Positions 1 through 12,918 are shown, numbered from the stretch's first letter. The stretch: 64,000 nucleotides of DNA from Roridomyces roridus (GCA_029378245.1 JARKIF010000042.1:248001-312000), one strand, 5' to 3'. Numbers and translations: made by a program. The notes: generated by a model from the letters alone, not told the origin.

Positions 1-1532
1 GTTTTCATCTCAATTCCGCGATCTGAGGGAATATCAGCATGATTCAAGGGAAAACAGAAGCCACGCAAAATTTTCGCATCGATAAATTGGTCAAACCAGA
101 TGAAATCACTGTCAATCTCAATCTTGAGGCCCTCGTTGTGCAACTTGCGAAGGAGCTGGAGCTCGCCCTCCATCTCGGTACTCTGCTGAAACATATCGAC
201 CCCATCGTAAGGTTCTTCATCGTCGCCAAATGGGTCCTCCACCTGCGTAAAGCGGAGCTTGAACGACGCGAGATCGACGACGTGCTGGGGCTCTTCCTTT
301 TGAGCTTGCCGTCTGCTTGTGAGCATTTGAACGAGGGGCGTTAGCTCCATCCTCGTGTCGCAGCATTTAACCTCGAGAGACTCGAGAGCGGGAAGGACGG
401 GAGGATCCTCCGCGAAGGTGTTGAACAGCCTGGTGAATCCGCTGGTCGAGAGGCGGGGGCATTTGATTGTGAGGTGCTCAACAGTCGGTATGGCACGAAA
501 CAACTGGGTCACCGCATGCACGTCTTCCAGATCAGTGAAAGTGCGATCGGTGAGGAAAAACTCCAGCTTTTCAAGTATGCATACGGATCTGACGATTAGT
601 TCCTGGATATAGGAGCGCCACGACGCTATCCAAAGATCCACGGATTCGAGTTCGCGGAGTTTGGGAAGAATGAGATGTGGAAGGAGTTCATGACTACTGG
701 AGTAGCCGATATGGAGCGTATGCAGGTGTGGTAAAACGCGGGATGGGTAGTTCGTTGGTACGTCGCGGCCGTCGTCGCTGAAAAGCCGGAGCTGCTCCAG
801 TCTCGGCGTAAGATTTATCAACTCCAAGCATTGGAGGACATCGATCATGCACACGTCCAGAGTCGTGAGCTGGCCCCACGGAATGTACAGGCACCATGAA
901 TCTTTGCTCTCACCTAGTGGCATAACGTCCACGTGGACCAGGTTGGGAGCATCGAGCAGATTAGGGAGCGGGTTCGGGGTATCGGCGTCAAATGTCAGAG
1001 CCAAGTATTTGAGGTGAGGGAAAGGTCCTCGAACATCTGCCATGGACCCGCTGGACAGCCTGGAGGCGATATCCACTGCCACTGCCAGACATCGCCAGCG
1101 TGCAGAACAATCGGCGAGCAGGCGGAAGATCTTCTCGTGACCTAAATCATAAATGTAGATATCGAGAGGAAGAGCGCCAGAGCGAGAGATGTACGTTTCC
1201 AGCCGGTCTGCTACGCGCTCAGGATTAGTATTACGCATACTGCGAAAATGGTTCCACAGGCCAGGTGTGCGCAAAGCCTCTTCCCGCCACAGCGAACACA
1301 CGCTGGCGAGGACGAAGGGACTGCCAGCTTGCTCAGACACCTCTTCGCATCCGTACCAGAGGAAGATTTCCGAGGTCAGTTCGCGAGGAATGGTCTTGAT
1401 AGGGTAGACCACAGCCGCGAGTTGTTCATTGACGGATTGTCTATCGGCTTGGAGCTGTGCGAGTTGTGCCTCGAGGGAGGCAATTGTCGCGTCAATTCGA
1501 GCGCGAGTGGCGCGTAGCTGGGCTGCGTTCAT
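1..1532 (-). CDS. F-box-like protein, 3' end beyond the window
   Basis: An uninterrupted minus-strand reading frame runs from the ATG at 1530-1532 off the left edge, about 510 codons without a stop. The N-terminus is a coiled coil rich in Ala, Leu and Gln (about residues 1-40). It is followed by an F-box-like segment with the motif PRELTSEIFLWYG, then SVCSLWREEALRTPGLW. The rest is a leucine-rich region with the irregular LRR-like pattern of Agaricomycete F-box genes. It lacks the CPxCG start of its relatives in this window and is the most divergent of the ten loci. F-box proteins usually act as SCF ubiquitin-ligase substrate adaptors; the substrate here is unknown. The next gene upstream on the same strand ends 84 bp away, so the two are in tandem. 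Confidence 0.82.
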   Translation of the reverse strand, partial: MNAAQLRATRARIDATIASLEAQLAQLQADRQSVNEQLAAVVYPIKTIPRELTSEIFLWYGCEEVSEQAGSPFVLASVCSLWREEALRTPGLWNHFRSMRNTNPERVADRLETYISRSGALPLDIYIYDLGHEKIFRLLADCSARWRCLAVAVDIASRLSSGSMADVRGPFPHLKYLALTFDADTPNPLPNLLDAPNLVHVDVMPLGESKDSWCLYIPWGQLTTLDVCMIDVLQCLELINLTPRLEQLRLFSDDGRDVPTNYPSRVLPHLHTLHIGYSSSHELLPHLILPKLRELESVDLWIASWRSYIQELIVRSVCILEKLEFFLTDRTFTDLEDVHAVTQLFRAIPTVEHLTIKCPRLSTSGFTRLFNTFAEDPPVLPALESLEVKCCDTRMELTPLVQMLTSRRQAQKEEPQHVVDLASFKLRFTQVEDPFGDDEEPYDGVDMFQQSTEMEGELQLLRKLHNEGLKIEIDSDFIWFDQFIDAKILRGFCFPLNHADIPSDRGIEMK

Positions 1533-1616
1533 TGTGCTGAGCGAGAAGCTATGTATTATGTAATGCAAATGCTGTCTCCCTCACCGTGCAAAAAATTCAA
1601 GTCTGCGACAATACAA

Positions 1617-3263
1617 TCACTCTAATCTAGACGGTGTTTTGTGCTCGTCCCACTCGAGGGTACACATCCAAAACGCCATCGTCTTTAGCAAGTGCTTGTC
1701 CTCCGTCGATAAAGAAAACTCCAACCCCTGCTGAATAAGAGAATCTATACCATGCTGCGTCTCCTCGTCCGGGCTGGACCCGCACTGGAGGACCAGAGTC
1801 GCAGCTTGAAGCGCTCGATCCGGCACACTCCATCGAGATTCCAGCATTTGGAGGAAGAGTGTGTGGGTGAGATCTGAACTCATCAGCGACGCGAGATGAA
1901 TACGAGAGAGCTGTGGGCATAAGAGTATGTCGGGATGGAGGAGGGGTATCAAGTCGTTGGTAATTTCCACTGGGTCCCATTCGCAGTACCCGCAATCGCC
2001 GTCATATCGTCGGTCCTCGGGATCCCAGAAGATGATGATAGCCAGCTCGTCGAGAGATGGGAATCTCTGCAAGATCGTGCGGGCCACATCCTTGTCTGGC
2101 AATCCTTTTAATCCGAGCCTTCGGATGGTAGAGGAGGAGGTCGCAATGAAGCGATCTAACTCTTCACCGAGTGATCTTTCAATGAAGGAATCCAACTCCT
2201 CGCCGTCCTCTCTTTCGAGGGCACATATTTCGATGGTTATCTGCTCGAGCACAGGGACCTTGAAGTTTGGAAGGAGTTTGAAATCCGAAATATAGAGGCA
2301 CCGAAGCTGGGGCAGATCGAAGGTTTCATCGGGGGTTGGCCACAAGTCAGGCCCATCGGTGTCGATGATGTTGACATACGCCTCGACAAGAGTTGGGCTC
2401 GCGCTCAGAATGCCTCAATGCGTAGCCCAGGATGCATCTGCGCAGTAACGGGTGAGCTGATTTGAAGGAACGACAATTGTGATGGAGCGAGGTTCTCCAA
2501 CGGAGGAGCCGATATCGCGGTTCACGCCCAGATGGACCAATGAATCTGCGGTCCGGAAGTAGTCGAATGGTGGCTGGTCATCGTCATCTTCCACTGCCCG
2601 CCAGCGTGAGCCCAGCTGTGGCCATGCCAGCCATAATCTTCGCAAAGACGGGAGTCGGTCACGAATGAGCGGAAGGAGGGGCATGAGCTCCGGTGTCACG
2701 AGTAGACTGAGTTCCTCCCAGCGTGCAGAAGACTGGGTTAGACAATGGAACACCGCTGTGTGACGACGAGCATCACCTTCGCCCGGCCATGCATAGAATT
2801 CGATGCGGAGCGTTTTCGCGCGCTGAACCTGCGCCTGGACGGCCGCTAAAGGAAAGTCCCGCGGCCCGGGATAATACCAGAGCTCGGACCACAACGAATA
2901 CGTTGAGATGGAGACTGTCCGCCAACGGCTGCAGACGTGGGTCAGAACCCATGGGCTCTGCGTCGTATCAAAGCCGATCCCATCCGAGGTGCGCAGGAAG
3001 ATCTCGGCGAGTATCTCGTTAGGTACCCGCCGCACCGGTGAGAGGACCGCTTTGCTCTGTCTATCATACGCAGCGAGTAAAGCACGCTCCGCAGTTAGCT
3101 GCGTCAGGCGCGCAATCTCTTCGTCGAGAACAGCCAGACGCGCACCGATCCGAGATGAAGTCGACTGGAGGAAGGGAATCTCCGTGGAATCGGGGGCTTC
3201 ATTGGAATGTAGGAGGGTATAATGCCGTGTTCCAGCCTGAGGAGGTGCAAGAGATTCGTCCAT
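1617..3263 (-). pseudogene. F-box-like gene interrupted by one in-frame TGA
   Basis: Reading from MDESLAPPQAG (ATG at 3261-3263) gives a coiled coil, an F-box-like segment (RRVPNEILAEIF, then CSRWRTVSISTYSLWSEL) and the leucine-rich body. A TGA at 2415-2417 interrupts it, and the same frame continues for about 265 codons to a stop at 1617-1619. The bridge (GILSASPTLVEA) matches the family motif (for example SILEASPSLIEA in the locus at 27.5 kb), so the gene is collinear and only one codon is wrong. A longer upstream in-frame ATG exists at 3375-3377, but family alignment favours 3263. A 45-nt intron (GT in CGGTAC to CTGAG) could remove the stop in frame, but it lacks a good branch site. A decayed gene is the simpler reading. 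Confidence 0.75.
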
Positions 3264-4039
3264 GGGTAAAAACGCGTACAGCAACGCGAACCAATTTTGA
3301 TCGGAGCCAAACTTGAGCCAAACTCTTATCCGCACCTTGTCCGCACTCATTTGGGAATCCGGTTTGAAGGCGGACAAGACAAGACTTTCTTGACTCTTAC
3401 TTGCGGCCTCTAGTGAACGATATGCGATACTTCACACCTTGGAACCACACGAACTCAGGCGCAGCTAAATTTCCACATTTCATCCACCGTAGCCTCTCAG
3501 TTTGCGCCAGTACCTTCTCTCCAAGAAGCCTATCGGCTGGCACTTGCTATGCAGTTACTCTCGCCCTCCCCTGCGACAACTTGAACTCATTCGATGGTTT
3601 CGATGGACGTCATGTTTCTTAATATTCACTTCCAGGCACGCACTCAAGCCCCTGCGGGGTCACTATTACTCAACTGGCTAGAGCGCCGCTGTATATGTTG
3701 AACGTCACTTCATTCCAACGATTGTTGTCAGCCGACCGAACCAAGAACGACTCAGGTTCGAACTTCTCTTCTGCTGGGGATCTCTTGCGCCGGCGCGCGA
3801 GGACCGTCGCCAAACCTCTCCTTAACTACTGGGATCGAATCCTCGAGTTCATTGCGAACAGTCCCTACCAAGTCTCTACGACTCTAGACCTCTCTGGACG
3901 CCAACCGCGGTGTCAAAAGTCAGTCAATATTGAATGAACGTTGCGCGCTCCGTTCACCCAGCCATCCTGCCAAATGCCATCCCAAAGTACTTATAAAATG
4001 AGAGTAGGTATCCCTGGACATCCCTCAACCCAGTCAACC
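3264..4039. other. intergenic, no gene seen
   Basis: About 780 bp between the F-box locus and the first secreted-protein gene. Short open frames here have no family resemblance and no plausible splice structure. The only signal I can support is the TATA box near its right end. Confidence 0.6.
3992..3998 (+). promoter_or_regulatory. TATA box of secreted-protein gene A
   Basis: TATAAAA lies 42 bp upstream of the ATG at 4040. The paralogue at 4577 has a TATA-like box at a similar distance, which supports both. Confidence 0.55.
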
Positions 4040-4386
4040 ATGCGTTTCAGTCTCCTCACAAGTGCTATCATCCTCTCCGCCGTCCCGATCGTCCTTGGAG
4101 AGCCGGAGATTATCACTCCAATTCTGAATCCGACTCGGATTCTCCTGAGCCAAGTACACGTCCCCACCTTGACTATATCCCTCGTGCGTATATATCTTCT
4201 TCTCTCATCGCCCATGGCTGAGGCACTTTTTAGCCCATTAGGCCGACCTGCCCACCGACGTGCCGGCCGATACCGATAGAAAGGCCCATAGCTGAACCGC
4301 GGGATTGCGTCAAGGGCCGTTATGTTATGAAACGCATCATCTGCCTCGAACCTGAGGAGGATATAGCTTGCCCGTTAGCAGTGTAG
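4040..4386 (+). CDS. small secreted cysteine-rich protein A
   Basis: Two exons (4040-4183 and 4234-4386) around a 50-nt phase-0 GT-AG intron give a 98-residue protein. Residues 1-20 (MRFSLLTSAIILSAVPIVLG) form a clear signal peptide. Exon 2 holds five cysteines, with the pattern CxxxC, then DCVKGR, then RIICLEPEEDIACP. The gene next door has the same exon-intron plan and the matching motif CVQGR...RIACLEERIECP, so the two are tandem paralogues. This agreement, more than coding statistics, is why I call it a gene. No known family was recognised. Small secreted cysteine-rich proteins of fungi are often effector-like or surface-active; the role here is unknown. The acceptor at 4233 was chosen over the AG at 4241 because only the first keeps the homologous frame. 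Confidence 0.72.
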
Positions 4387-4525
4387 GAGGTTTGGGTTGG
4401 AGGAATAGTGTAACACTTACTATGTACTTGGTTAAAGGCAGTGACTTTCAGGGCGTATGTGCTACCGCCGTCCAGTTTACTTCCAGACGACGTCAAGAAA
4501 CTCATCTAGCCCCAAATGCGGGCGC

Positions 4526-4533
4526 TATAATAA
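4526..4533 (+). promoter_or_regulatory. TATA-like box of secreted-protein gene B
   Basis: TATAATAA lies 44 bp upstream of the ATG at 4577, a spacing similar to that of gene A. Confidence 0.45.
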
Positions 4534-4576
4534 TGGCTGCTCCAATTCAACCTCCTCATAATCCCCATAACTGAAG

Positions 4577-4852
4577 ATGCGATTCACTGTCGCAGCACAG
4601 ATCGTAGCAGCAGCACTGTGCCTCTTCCCCGTGTTTTCGACGGTCATGGCAGACGTTGCGGCTCGGAGTATCATCGCCTTGGTACGCAGCATCTCCCCCT
4701 TTCAATCGGTGAATGAACCTATGTTATATTAGCCCCCGAGGCCTTCGTGCCCATCTTGCCACCGGATCGTGCGCTCCTGTGTTCAAGGCCGTTGCATTGA
4801 GGAGCGTATCGCGTGTTTGGAGGAAAGAATCGAGTGCCCCGACGAGGAGTGA
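4577..4852 (+). CDS. small secreted cysteine-rich protein B
   Basis: Exons 4577-4681 and 4733-4852 flank a 51-nt phase-0 intron (GTACGC...TTAG) and encode 74 residues. The N-terminus (MRFTVAAQIVAAALCLFPVF...VMA) is a signal peptide. The mature part has six cysteines: CPSC, then SCVQGRC, then IACLEERIEC, ending in PDEE. Exon 2 aligns with that of gene A, and the intron has the same phase, size and position, so the pair arose by tandem duplication and then diverged strongly in exon 1. No known domain was recognised. Start and stop are unambiguous, but expression is not shown by sequence alone. Confidence 0.72.
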
Positions 4853-5199
4853 TGGTCTAGCCTCTAGGAACTGACTGTATTCTTGGCGCATTTCTTGCAA
4901 TGTGAAAGGTTGAAATGAGACCTCGGGTCGGGCCGTTTAAATTGAAAACTCAGGATGTCTGTGGTGCTTGGCAGCCGTCCGTTCCCCGAAAGGGCTTTAG
5001 AATGAAGAACAAAAATGCTGGATATTATGCTCTCGGGTGGTTGGTGGTTTGAAGCAAACAGTGTTTGCCTTTGTTTCTCGGGCGGTGGGTTACGTTACCC
5101 GAATACCAACTGCTCAGCGCGGATGGGCGCGTCCTTGGAACACTCGGCTCCAGCCTCGGACTCCGGGGCAATGCGGGCATCCGATGTTCGATCGCGTTG

Positions 5200-5205
5200 T
5201 ATAAA
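5200..5205 (+). promoter_or_regulatory. TATA box of sulfhydrylase copy 1
   Basis: TATAAA lies 48 bp upstream of the ATG at 5254. The stretch from 4853 to here holds nothing else I can support. Confidence 0.5.
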
Positions 5206-5238
5206 GCCGCGCTAGTACATGTCTCAGACTTCAACTGA

Positions 5239-7173
<1,935 letters not shown>

Positions 7174-7476
7174 ATGTCTGTATCGTTGTAACAACTTGGG
7201 CACTAGCGCTATTTTCTGTCTTTGGAGACCGACCTAGACCGACATGTCACTGCTATTAATGTCAAGGCACCAATCGAGCGGGAAAGTGTGGGGCTGCCTG
7301 TCATTGCGGGGAAGTGCAAGCGGAAAAACTCGTTCCCGATGATTGAGTTGCTCCAGCACGTGTCCAAGCACCAATCGGAGCGACTCCCGCTGATCCATCT
7401 CATGCTTGCCGAGGCACTTTAAAGATGGTTTGGTCCTCGTGAACACGTCGGTAGTTCCCCCTCGAACTTCTGCGCC
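7174..7476. other. intergenic, no gene seen
   Basis: The spacer between the sulfhydrylase stop and the permease start. Short open frames on both strands lack any recognisable features. Confidence 0.6.
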
Positions 7477-9605
7477 ATGGCCCGACTTTCCCGCGTCGAA
7501 GACCGCCCGACACCAGAGGAAGTTTACAACTGGAAGGTTTATGCTAATGCTATCATTGCGACTTGGGCTGCTGTTATGTGCGTATTCTTGGGCTGCTTCC
7601 AGGCAGATACATAGCTGACTCGATTCACGTAGGATTGGGTACGTCTCTCTCTCTTTCCATACTTTTTTGTGTCGTTTTCTGACTCGAATTGCCTCCTAAC
7701 TAGATATGACTCAGCCTTCATTGGTTAGTTTGACGTCGTGAACTTCTCTGGATGTCAATGCCCATCTCCTCAAGGTACCTCAATCAGCTTGGCCAGCTTC
7801 AAAAACGAGTTTGGTCTCGCAACAAAGACGACCAACGAATTTAACTTTATCTCGGCGAATATCGTATCCGTGTTCCAAGCAGGGTGCGGACGGGACTCGT
7901 TCTGAATTTGCGGCTTTTCTGACCGCACATAGATGTTTCTTCGGAGCCTTCTTTGGCTACCTCATCGGATACTTCCTGGGGCGGAAACATGGCCTGTTGA
8001 TTTCGAGCGCTATATTCATCCTCGGTGCCGGCCTGCAATGTGGTACCAACTTGTCGACCGGTCTTGGGATCATGTATGCAGGGCGCATTATTGTAGGACT
8101 CGGGATTGGCATTGCCTCCAATTTGGCAGTAAGTCTGCTAGTGCATCATGATCTGCGGTCCCCACTAAACTTGTTCTCTAGCCCATTTATGTCGCGGAGA
8201 TTTCACCCCCAGCCATCCGTGGCCGCTTGATTGGCATGTATGAACTCTGCTGGCAATTTGGAGGCGTCATTGGATTCTGGATCAACTACGGTGTCACCCA
8301 GCACATTGGCCCAAGCCACAAGCAGTGGTTAATCGCCTTTGCAGTCCAGCTCATCGTAAGTCGTCTCCGAAATCAAGTCCAGCGCTGAATCTCACTCTAC
8401 ACGCAGCCTGGCAGCCTCCTCTTCGTCGGCTCCTTCTTCCTCATCGAATCCCCCCGGTGGCTCGTCTCGCGCGACCGCAACGCCACGGCCCTCACCAACC
8501 TCGCCCGTCTGCGGAACCTGCCCCAAGACGCGCCGTATGTCGTTGAAGAGTTCGCCGAGATTGAAGCAGCTATCGCGCACGAGCGCAGTCTTGCGGGAGC
8601 CGGTTTCTTTGGGCCGTTGCGCACCGTTTTCACCAGCAGGACGCTCGTTTATCGGCTGATGCTGGGGTCCAGTCTGTTTATATGGCAGAATGGGACTGGT
8701 ATCAATGCGATCAACTATTACTCGTGCGTATCTTTGCTTGGCTTGCCGGTATGAAAAGCTGAATTTGTACAGGCCCACCATCTTCAAGTCTATCGGCGTT
8801 ACAGGTACCAGCACGAGTCTGCTGACGACCGGCGTCTACGGTATCAGTACGAGCCGGTTTTGCCCTACCAATTTTCTTTTGCTGAGCTACTCCACAGTCA
8901 AACTTTTCGGTGCGCTCATATGGCTCCTCTACATGGTGGACACCTTTGGCCGCCGTGGTGTTCTCCTCGCGGGTTCGTTTGGTGGAGCGATCTGCATGTA
9001 CTACATAGGCACGTACATCGCCATCGCCAAGCCGACCTTGCACCCGTCAGCAACCATCGGGCCAGGGGGCCGGAGTGCCAGTCAGTCTTACCCTTCTCCC
9101 GTGGTGGAGCTAACTCCACCGCAGTCGCATTCTTCTACATCTGGACGATATTCTATTCCCCTACGTGGAACGGCACTCCGTGGGTTGTCGGCGCCGAGAT
9201 GTTCCCTCAGCATGTGAGGACATTCACGCAAGCGTGCCAGGCTGCGTCGAATTGGTTCTGGGGGTTCATCATCGCTCGGTTCACGCCGCAGATGTTCACA
9301 TCAATGGGCTATGGGGTGTACATCTTCTTCGCAACACTCATGGTTCTCAGTATGCCTTTTATATTCGTAAGTCCTTCTTTTTTCGTTGGAGCCTTGGAGA
9401 GGCTGAGCAACCATGGTAGTTCATACTCCCCGAGACGAAGCAGGTGCCGCTGGAGCGTATGGAGGAGCTCTTCGCACCGGGCATGAAGCCGTGGAAGGCA
9501 CACGATATCGTTATGGCCCGCGTGCACGAGTCGAGGGGGTTGAGGGACTCGAGTCCCAAGGAGGGTTCGTTCAGAGAGGAAATGGATCTGAAGCAGAATG
9601 TCTAA
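7477..9605 (+). CDS. MFS permease, quinate/sugar transporter type
   Basis: The protein starts MARLSRVEDRPTPEEVYNW and runs through IGYDSAFIGTSI, a GRKHG loop between early helices, PIYVAEISPPAIRGRL, PRWLVSRDR and a late PETKQVPLE. These are signatures of the MFS sugar-porter family. The N-terminal VEDRPTPEEVYNWKVY and GYDSAFIGT look like fungal quinate permeases (QutD/Qa-y). About 12 membrane helices are expected, in the plasma membrane with substrate/proton symport. It has many short introns, including a 6-nt exon (7633-7638, GATTGG) followed by a 20-nt exon (7704-7723). Together they supply ATG ATT GGA TAT and keep the family motif. The C-terminus is cytosolic and charged. Quinate is the best guess; another sugar or polyol is possible. 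Confidence 0.85.
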
Positions 9606-9997
9606 ATACCATTTTTTCCCGAGTATATGTAAAATTCAGTTCCATCAGAATGATGACCGTGGCTCTGCCTTCCCTTCGTTCCTTCTAGCTCCCTTGCCGC
9701 CCCGACCCGTTTTAATCAAAGGTTCCAATTTACCTTGTCGGCTACCACATCTCCTTCTCTGCGTTGGGAGCTGCGTGAAGCTAGGCATCACCGCAGGATA
9801 TCGCCGACGCCTAACTGTGGACGCTTGGTGGACGCGCTGGGATAGCCTGGAACGACTAAAAGTCTGATAGAAGACCGAATGAACGTAATGCGACCCTTCT
9901 CTGGCCAGACGCCGAAGCGTCGCGAACCAAAACGAAGGCGGTTAAAAAGTTGTCGTCTACGAGAAGTACTGGCTGCATCTTCGCAGCGCCCCCCACC
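9606..9997. other. intergenic, no gene seen
   Basis: The spacer between the permease and the MYND gene. No TATA box, RNA gene or repeat was recognised. Confidence 0.5.
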
Positions 9998-12127
9998 ATG
10001 GCGGCGAAATTGTGGTACAACGCAGTGGTCGCTGGACTCCGAAAGCTGCGCGACGATATCAAGGACCGCGGCGACAAAGTGGAAAGCCTCGAGAGCCTGA
10101 TGTCCTTTGGTATGGGGTCGTCCTGGAACAGTACAACCGTCTCGTACTTGATGTGTGGAAACGCGACGAATCTCAAGTCTTGCCTGTCTCCGGGCTTTCT
10201 CGTTTGCGACAAGTGTCATCTCATTAAAGTGAGTTTTCTTGTCTTTTTCACCCTGGAGGAATGCTCTCTCAGTATCGTCAGTATTGCTCCGAGAAATGCC
10301 GGACTACCCACTGGCCGAAACACCGGTCGTACTGCTCGCACCCATACCTCGGCGAGACATGGCAGCCTTCGTGGGTTACAGAACGCCGAGATCCCACTTT
10401 CCTTTACGCGTCAAATCTATTGACACTATATCGTCCGACGATTGACTTTTGGGGCGACCTCCCGGCGATGGACTGCTTGCAACTCCCAGCAAACGAGGGA
10501 TCAGATTATCTCAGGCCCATGGGGGACCTGAAGTTGTGCTTTGCAGGTACGACGCGATTCATTCATCCACTTGTACTTATCGGTCGTAGCTTCGGGAGAC
10601 ATCCGCAACTTAATCCGCACGATAAACAGTCTACCAGCGGATTATTCCGGCTACTGCGATGTATTGCTGAACGAGACGAATCCGGTGCTCGTCAACCGCA
10701 ATCTCGTCCTTCTTTTCATTCTATTGAGCTCGGGGCCTTCATTAGAGGTATCCAAATCCAATCTGGCGCCGCAAAGTCACTCATGGCAGTCAAGGAAGCG
10801 GCTGAAATCGCAACGCACCTGATGTATTCTGCAGCGCTCCCCGGAGGAGGTGCAGAATACGTTAAACGCTGTGTAACGTTCATATACAGAGACTGCGATG
10901 CAGACCTCTCGTTTCAACGCTGTCTCGACACCCGGGGCGAAGGCAAGGTGTATTCCGTCCAGCCCTCCACGGGCACCAAACGGCTCCTGGAGATGACCCA
11001 TTCGACGTACCCCCTCAGCAGCGCGCTGAAAAGTATGAAGGACACAACGATGGCTCCGGATCAACTGGACTCGAACGAAAAGTATTTCTCGAGTCTCAAA
11101 CCCGCGCATCGCATGTCCTTCCAGCGGTACCGCGAGACGGGGATCCTAGCGCCCTTTTCAATGACCACGGTCAATTTCACTCAGCCAAACAGATTCCTCT
11201 TCTCGCCACAGGGAACATGGATGGTCCCAGAGGACGCAAACCCCTTGTTTGGATGGGACGTCTCGCGCGTGCAAGCCTCTGGTATCAAGCACGGGACGAC
11301 TCCCGAGGATATCATGGGCTGCCTCTTCTTCCACATCAAAGACGAGCTCCGAGAGTTTGCCAAGCGCGTCAAGGAGCTTAAAATCGACATCCATGTAACC
11401 TCGTTCGATGCTGGGATTCTCGCCAAGGGCATTACTATCGGGGCGCTCCCGGCGTTCGAGGATACTAGCTTTGACCGGATCGTGACGGGCAATTTGGTGG
11501 ATTTCGTCGGGATGAGGACGTGTCTCGCTGATTGGGGCCCGCTCCTCAATCGGGAAAACGAGTTTGCGAGTGTCTTGATGCAGACCAAGGCTTGGGATAG
11601 ACCACGCGCGACTAACCAGTGGGGGCCCCATGCTATGGAGCTTTTGATGGAAAAGTGTAACAAGATTCCCGGTTTGGTACGCACACAACTAGTTTCTTCG
11701 CTCCATGCTCAAAAGGACCACGCAGGAAGTCAAGATCAAGTCGATTTTCGCTCAAGGTCTCAGGTCTCCTGCGCTCTTCAGGATCTTTGACTCACTGGAC
11801 GCGTTTTCGGAAAACGAAGGCGCGTTCCAGGACTATTTGAGGGACCAAGACGTCGACGAGTCTGTCGCCGCCTTTGATTTACGACTGCGCACGAAGCACC
11901 GGGTGCATCCAAAGAGGTTTGGAATACCTCTGGACGCTCCGGGGTGGCAGAAGCTGCCCGATCTTTCTTCGGACGAATTTTATGATATCTGTGAGCGTCT
12001 CGTATAGACCTTTAAGACGCGACTGACAACGCGCACAGTCACACTGGGTGGTGCCAATCTGCCAGTGCGATTTCTCGAGTTTGAAGCGATGGGGTCAACA
12101 ACATCGGAATGGACGGGTGAATTTTGA
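9998..12127 (+). CDS. MYND zinc-finger protein with DUF4470-like domain
   Basis: Starts MAAKLWYNAVVAG; the ATG context is CACCATGG. The first 80 residues end in a cysteine cluster that continues across an intron: CDKCHLIK|YRQYCSEKCRTTHWPKHRSYC, a slightly unusual MYND finger. Next comes WGDLPAMDCLQLP...DLKLCFA|ASGDIRNLIRTINSLPADYSGYCDVLLNE, the DUF4470 type domain common in fungal MYND proteins, then a long region without known motifs. Introns were placed after LCFA, before EAAEIATHLMYS, after KIPGL and after EFYDI; the last exon ends TTSEWTGEF. The start upstream at 9950 is not an ATG. MYND fingers bind protein partners, often in chromatin or signalling complexes; the function here is unknown. 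It converges with the next gene, with 35 bp between stops. Confidence 0.82.
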
Positions 12128-12162
12128 GCGCGGAAATATGTACAATTGTATGCATTGAGAAT

Positions 12163-12819
12163 TCAAGGTGGTTTGGTATCACAGCTGGTGAAAAGGCGGC
12201 GATGATATAAAAGTGGTAGTAGGTTCTCCTCCGCAGCGCTCTCTACGCGCGTGACCTGGGCTATGAAGAGCTTGGAAGCACCGGTGGGTACGTCCCCAGG
12301 CGCATCTAGTTGTCTCTGTTGCAGGAAGCCAAGATCGTGCAGTGGTATCCCTTGCGCCACCAACTTGCACGATATCGCACCAAGCGATCCACGAATGACG
12401 GGCAACCCGTCTGCACTGAGGAAATAAGGCGTGGTGTCGAATGGATGTGGATGGAGGTCTGGCCGCGAGAAACTCGTCGCGATGGACGCTTGCTGGGCGG
12501 ACAAGATGTTAATCACCATGTCTGCGGCGTCGGGGGCAGAGTCTGACTGCAACGCGTTGAGGGTGGAGGCCATACGGGAGGGTATTCGTAGGGCAAAGGA
12601 CACGAGTGGCAAGGGCTCCATTGCGATGGATGTGAAAGAGGACAGAGTTGCACCGTGATAGACGCGTTCATCTTGGCCAGGCATAAACGACGTGACGACG
12701 CAGACGGGTTGCGCAGTCTCCCTGAGCAGAGCTCGTAATTTTTGGGTGGCGTGCTGGCCAGATGTCGCGCTCGTCGAGCATGAGCGGATGAAATGAGAGG
12801 CTCGGAGCAAGTTGGGCAT
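12163..12819 (-). CDS. flavin reductase-like FMN-binding protein
   Basis: A single 218-codon exon. Residues 1-20 (MPNLLRASHFIRSCSTSATS) are basic and free of acidic residues, like a mitochondrial presequence. The rest is the flavin reductase-like fold: LRETAQPVCVVTSF, HGATLSSFTSIAMEPLPLVSFAL, then RGSLGAISCKLVAQGIPLHDLGF and a C-terminal PLLYHRRLF. Members use FMN, and some supply reduced flavin to monooxygenases; fungal members of this subgroup are mostly uncharacterised. The product probably acts in mitochondria (inference). The gene lies 97 bp downstream of the valyl-tRNA synthetase stop on the same strand and converges with the MYND gene. Confidence 0.85.
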   Translation of the reverse strand: MPNLLRASHFIRSCSTSATSGQHATQKLRALLRETAQPVCVVTSFMPGQDERVYHGATLSSFTSIAMEPLPLVSFALRIPSRMASTLNALQSDSAPDAADMVINILSAQQASIATSFSRPDLHPHPFDTTPYFLSADGLPVIRGSLGAISCKLVAQGIPLHDLGFLQQRQLDAPGDVPTGASKLFIAQVTRVESAAEENLLPLLYHRRLFTSCDTKPP

Positions 12820-12918
12820 GGATCAGCAGCCGGTCACCTGCGAGGCTGCGCCGCATACATACAGCTCGAGGCAATAAAATAATTCAGCTAGATACACGCT
12901 TTACAATACATCCTGGCT

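Noticed and set aside
2415..2417. TGA read as selenocysteine
   Set aside because: No selenoprotein family, and these fungi generally lack the machinery; decay is simpler.
10261..11790. 509-codon plus-strand open frame taken as a complete gene
   Set aside because: It is the MYND gene read through two introns; the true protein begins at 9998 and needs splicing.
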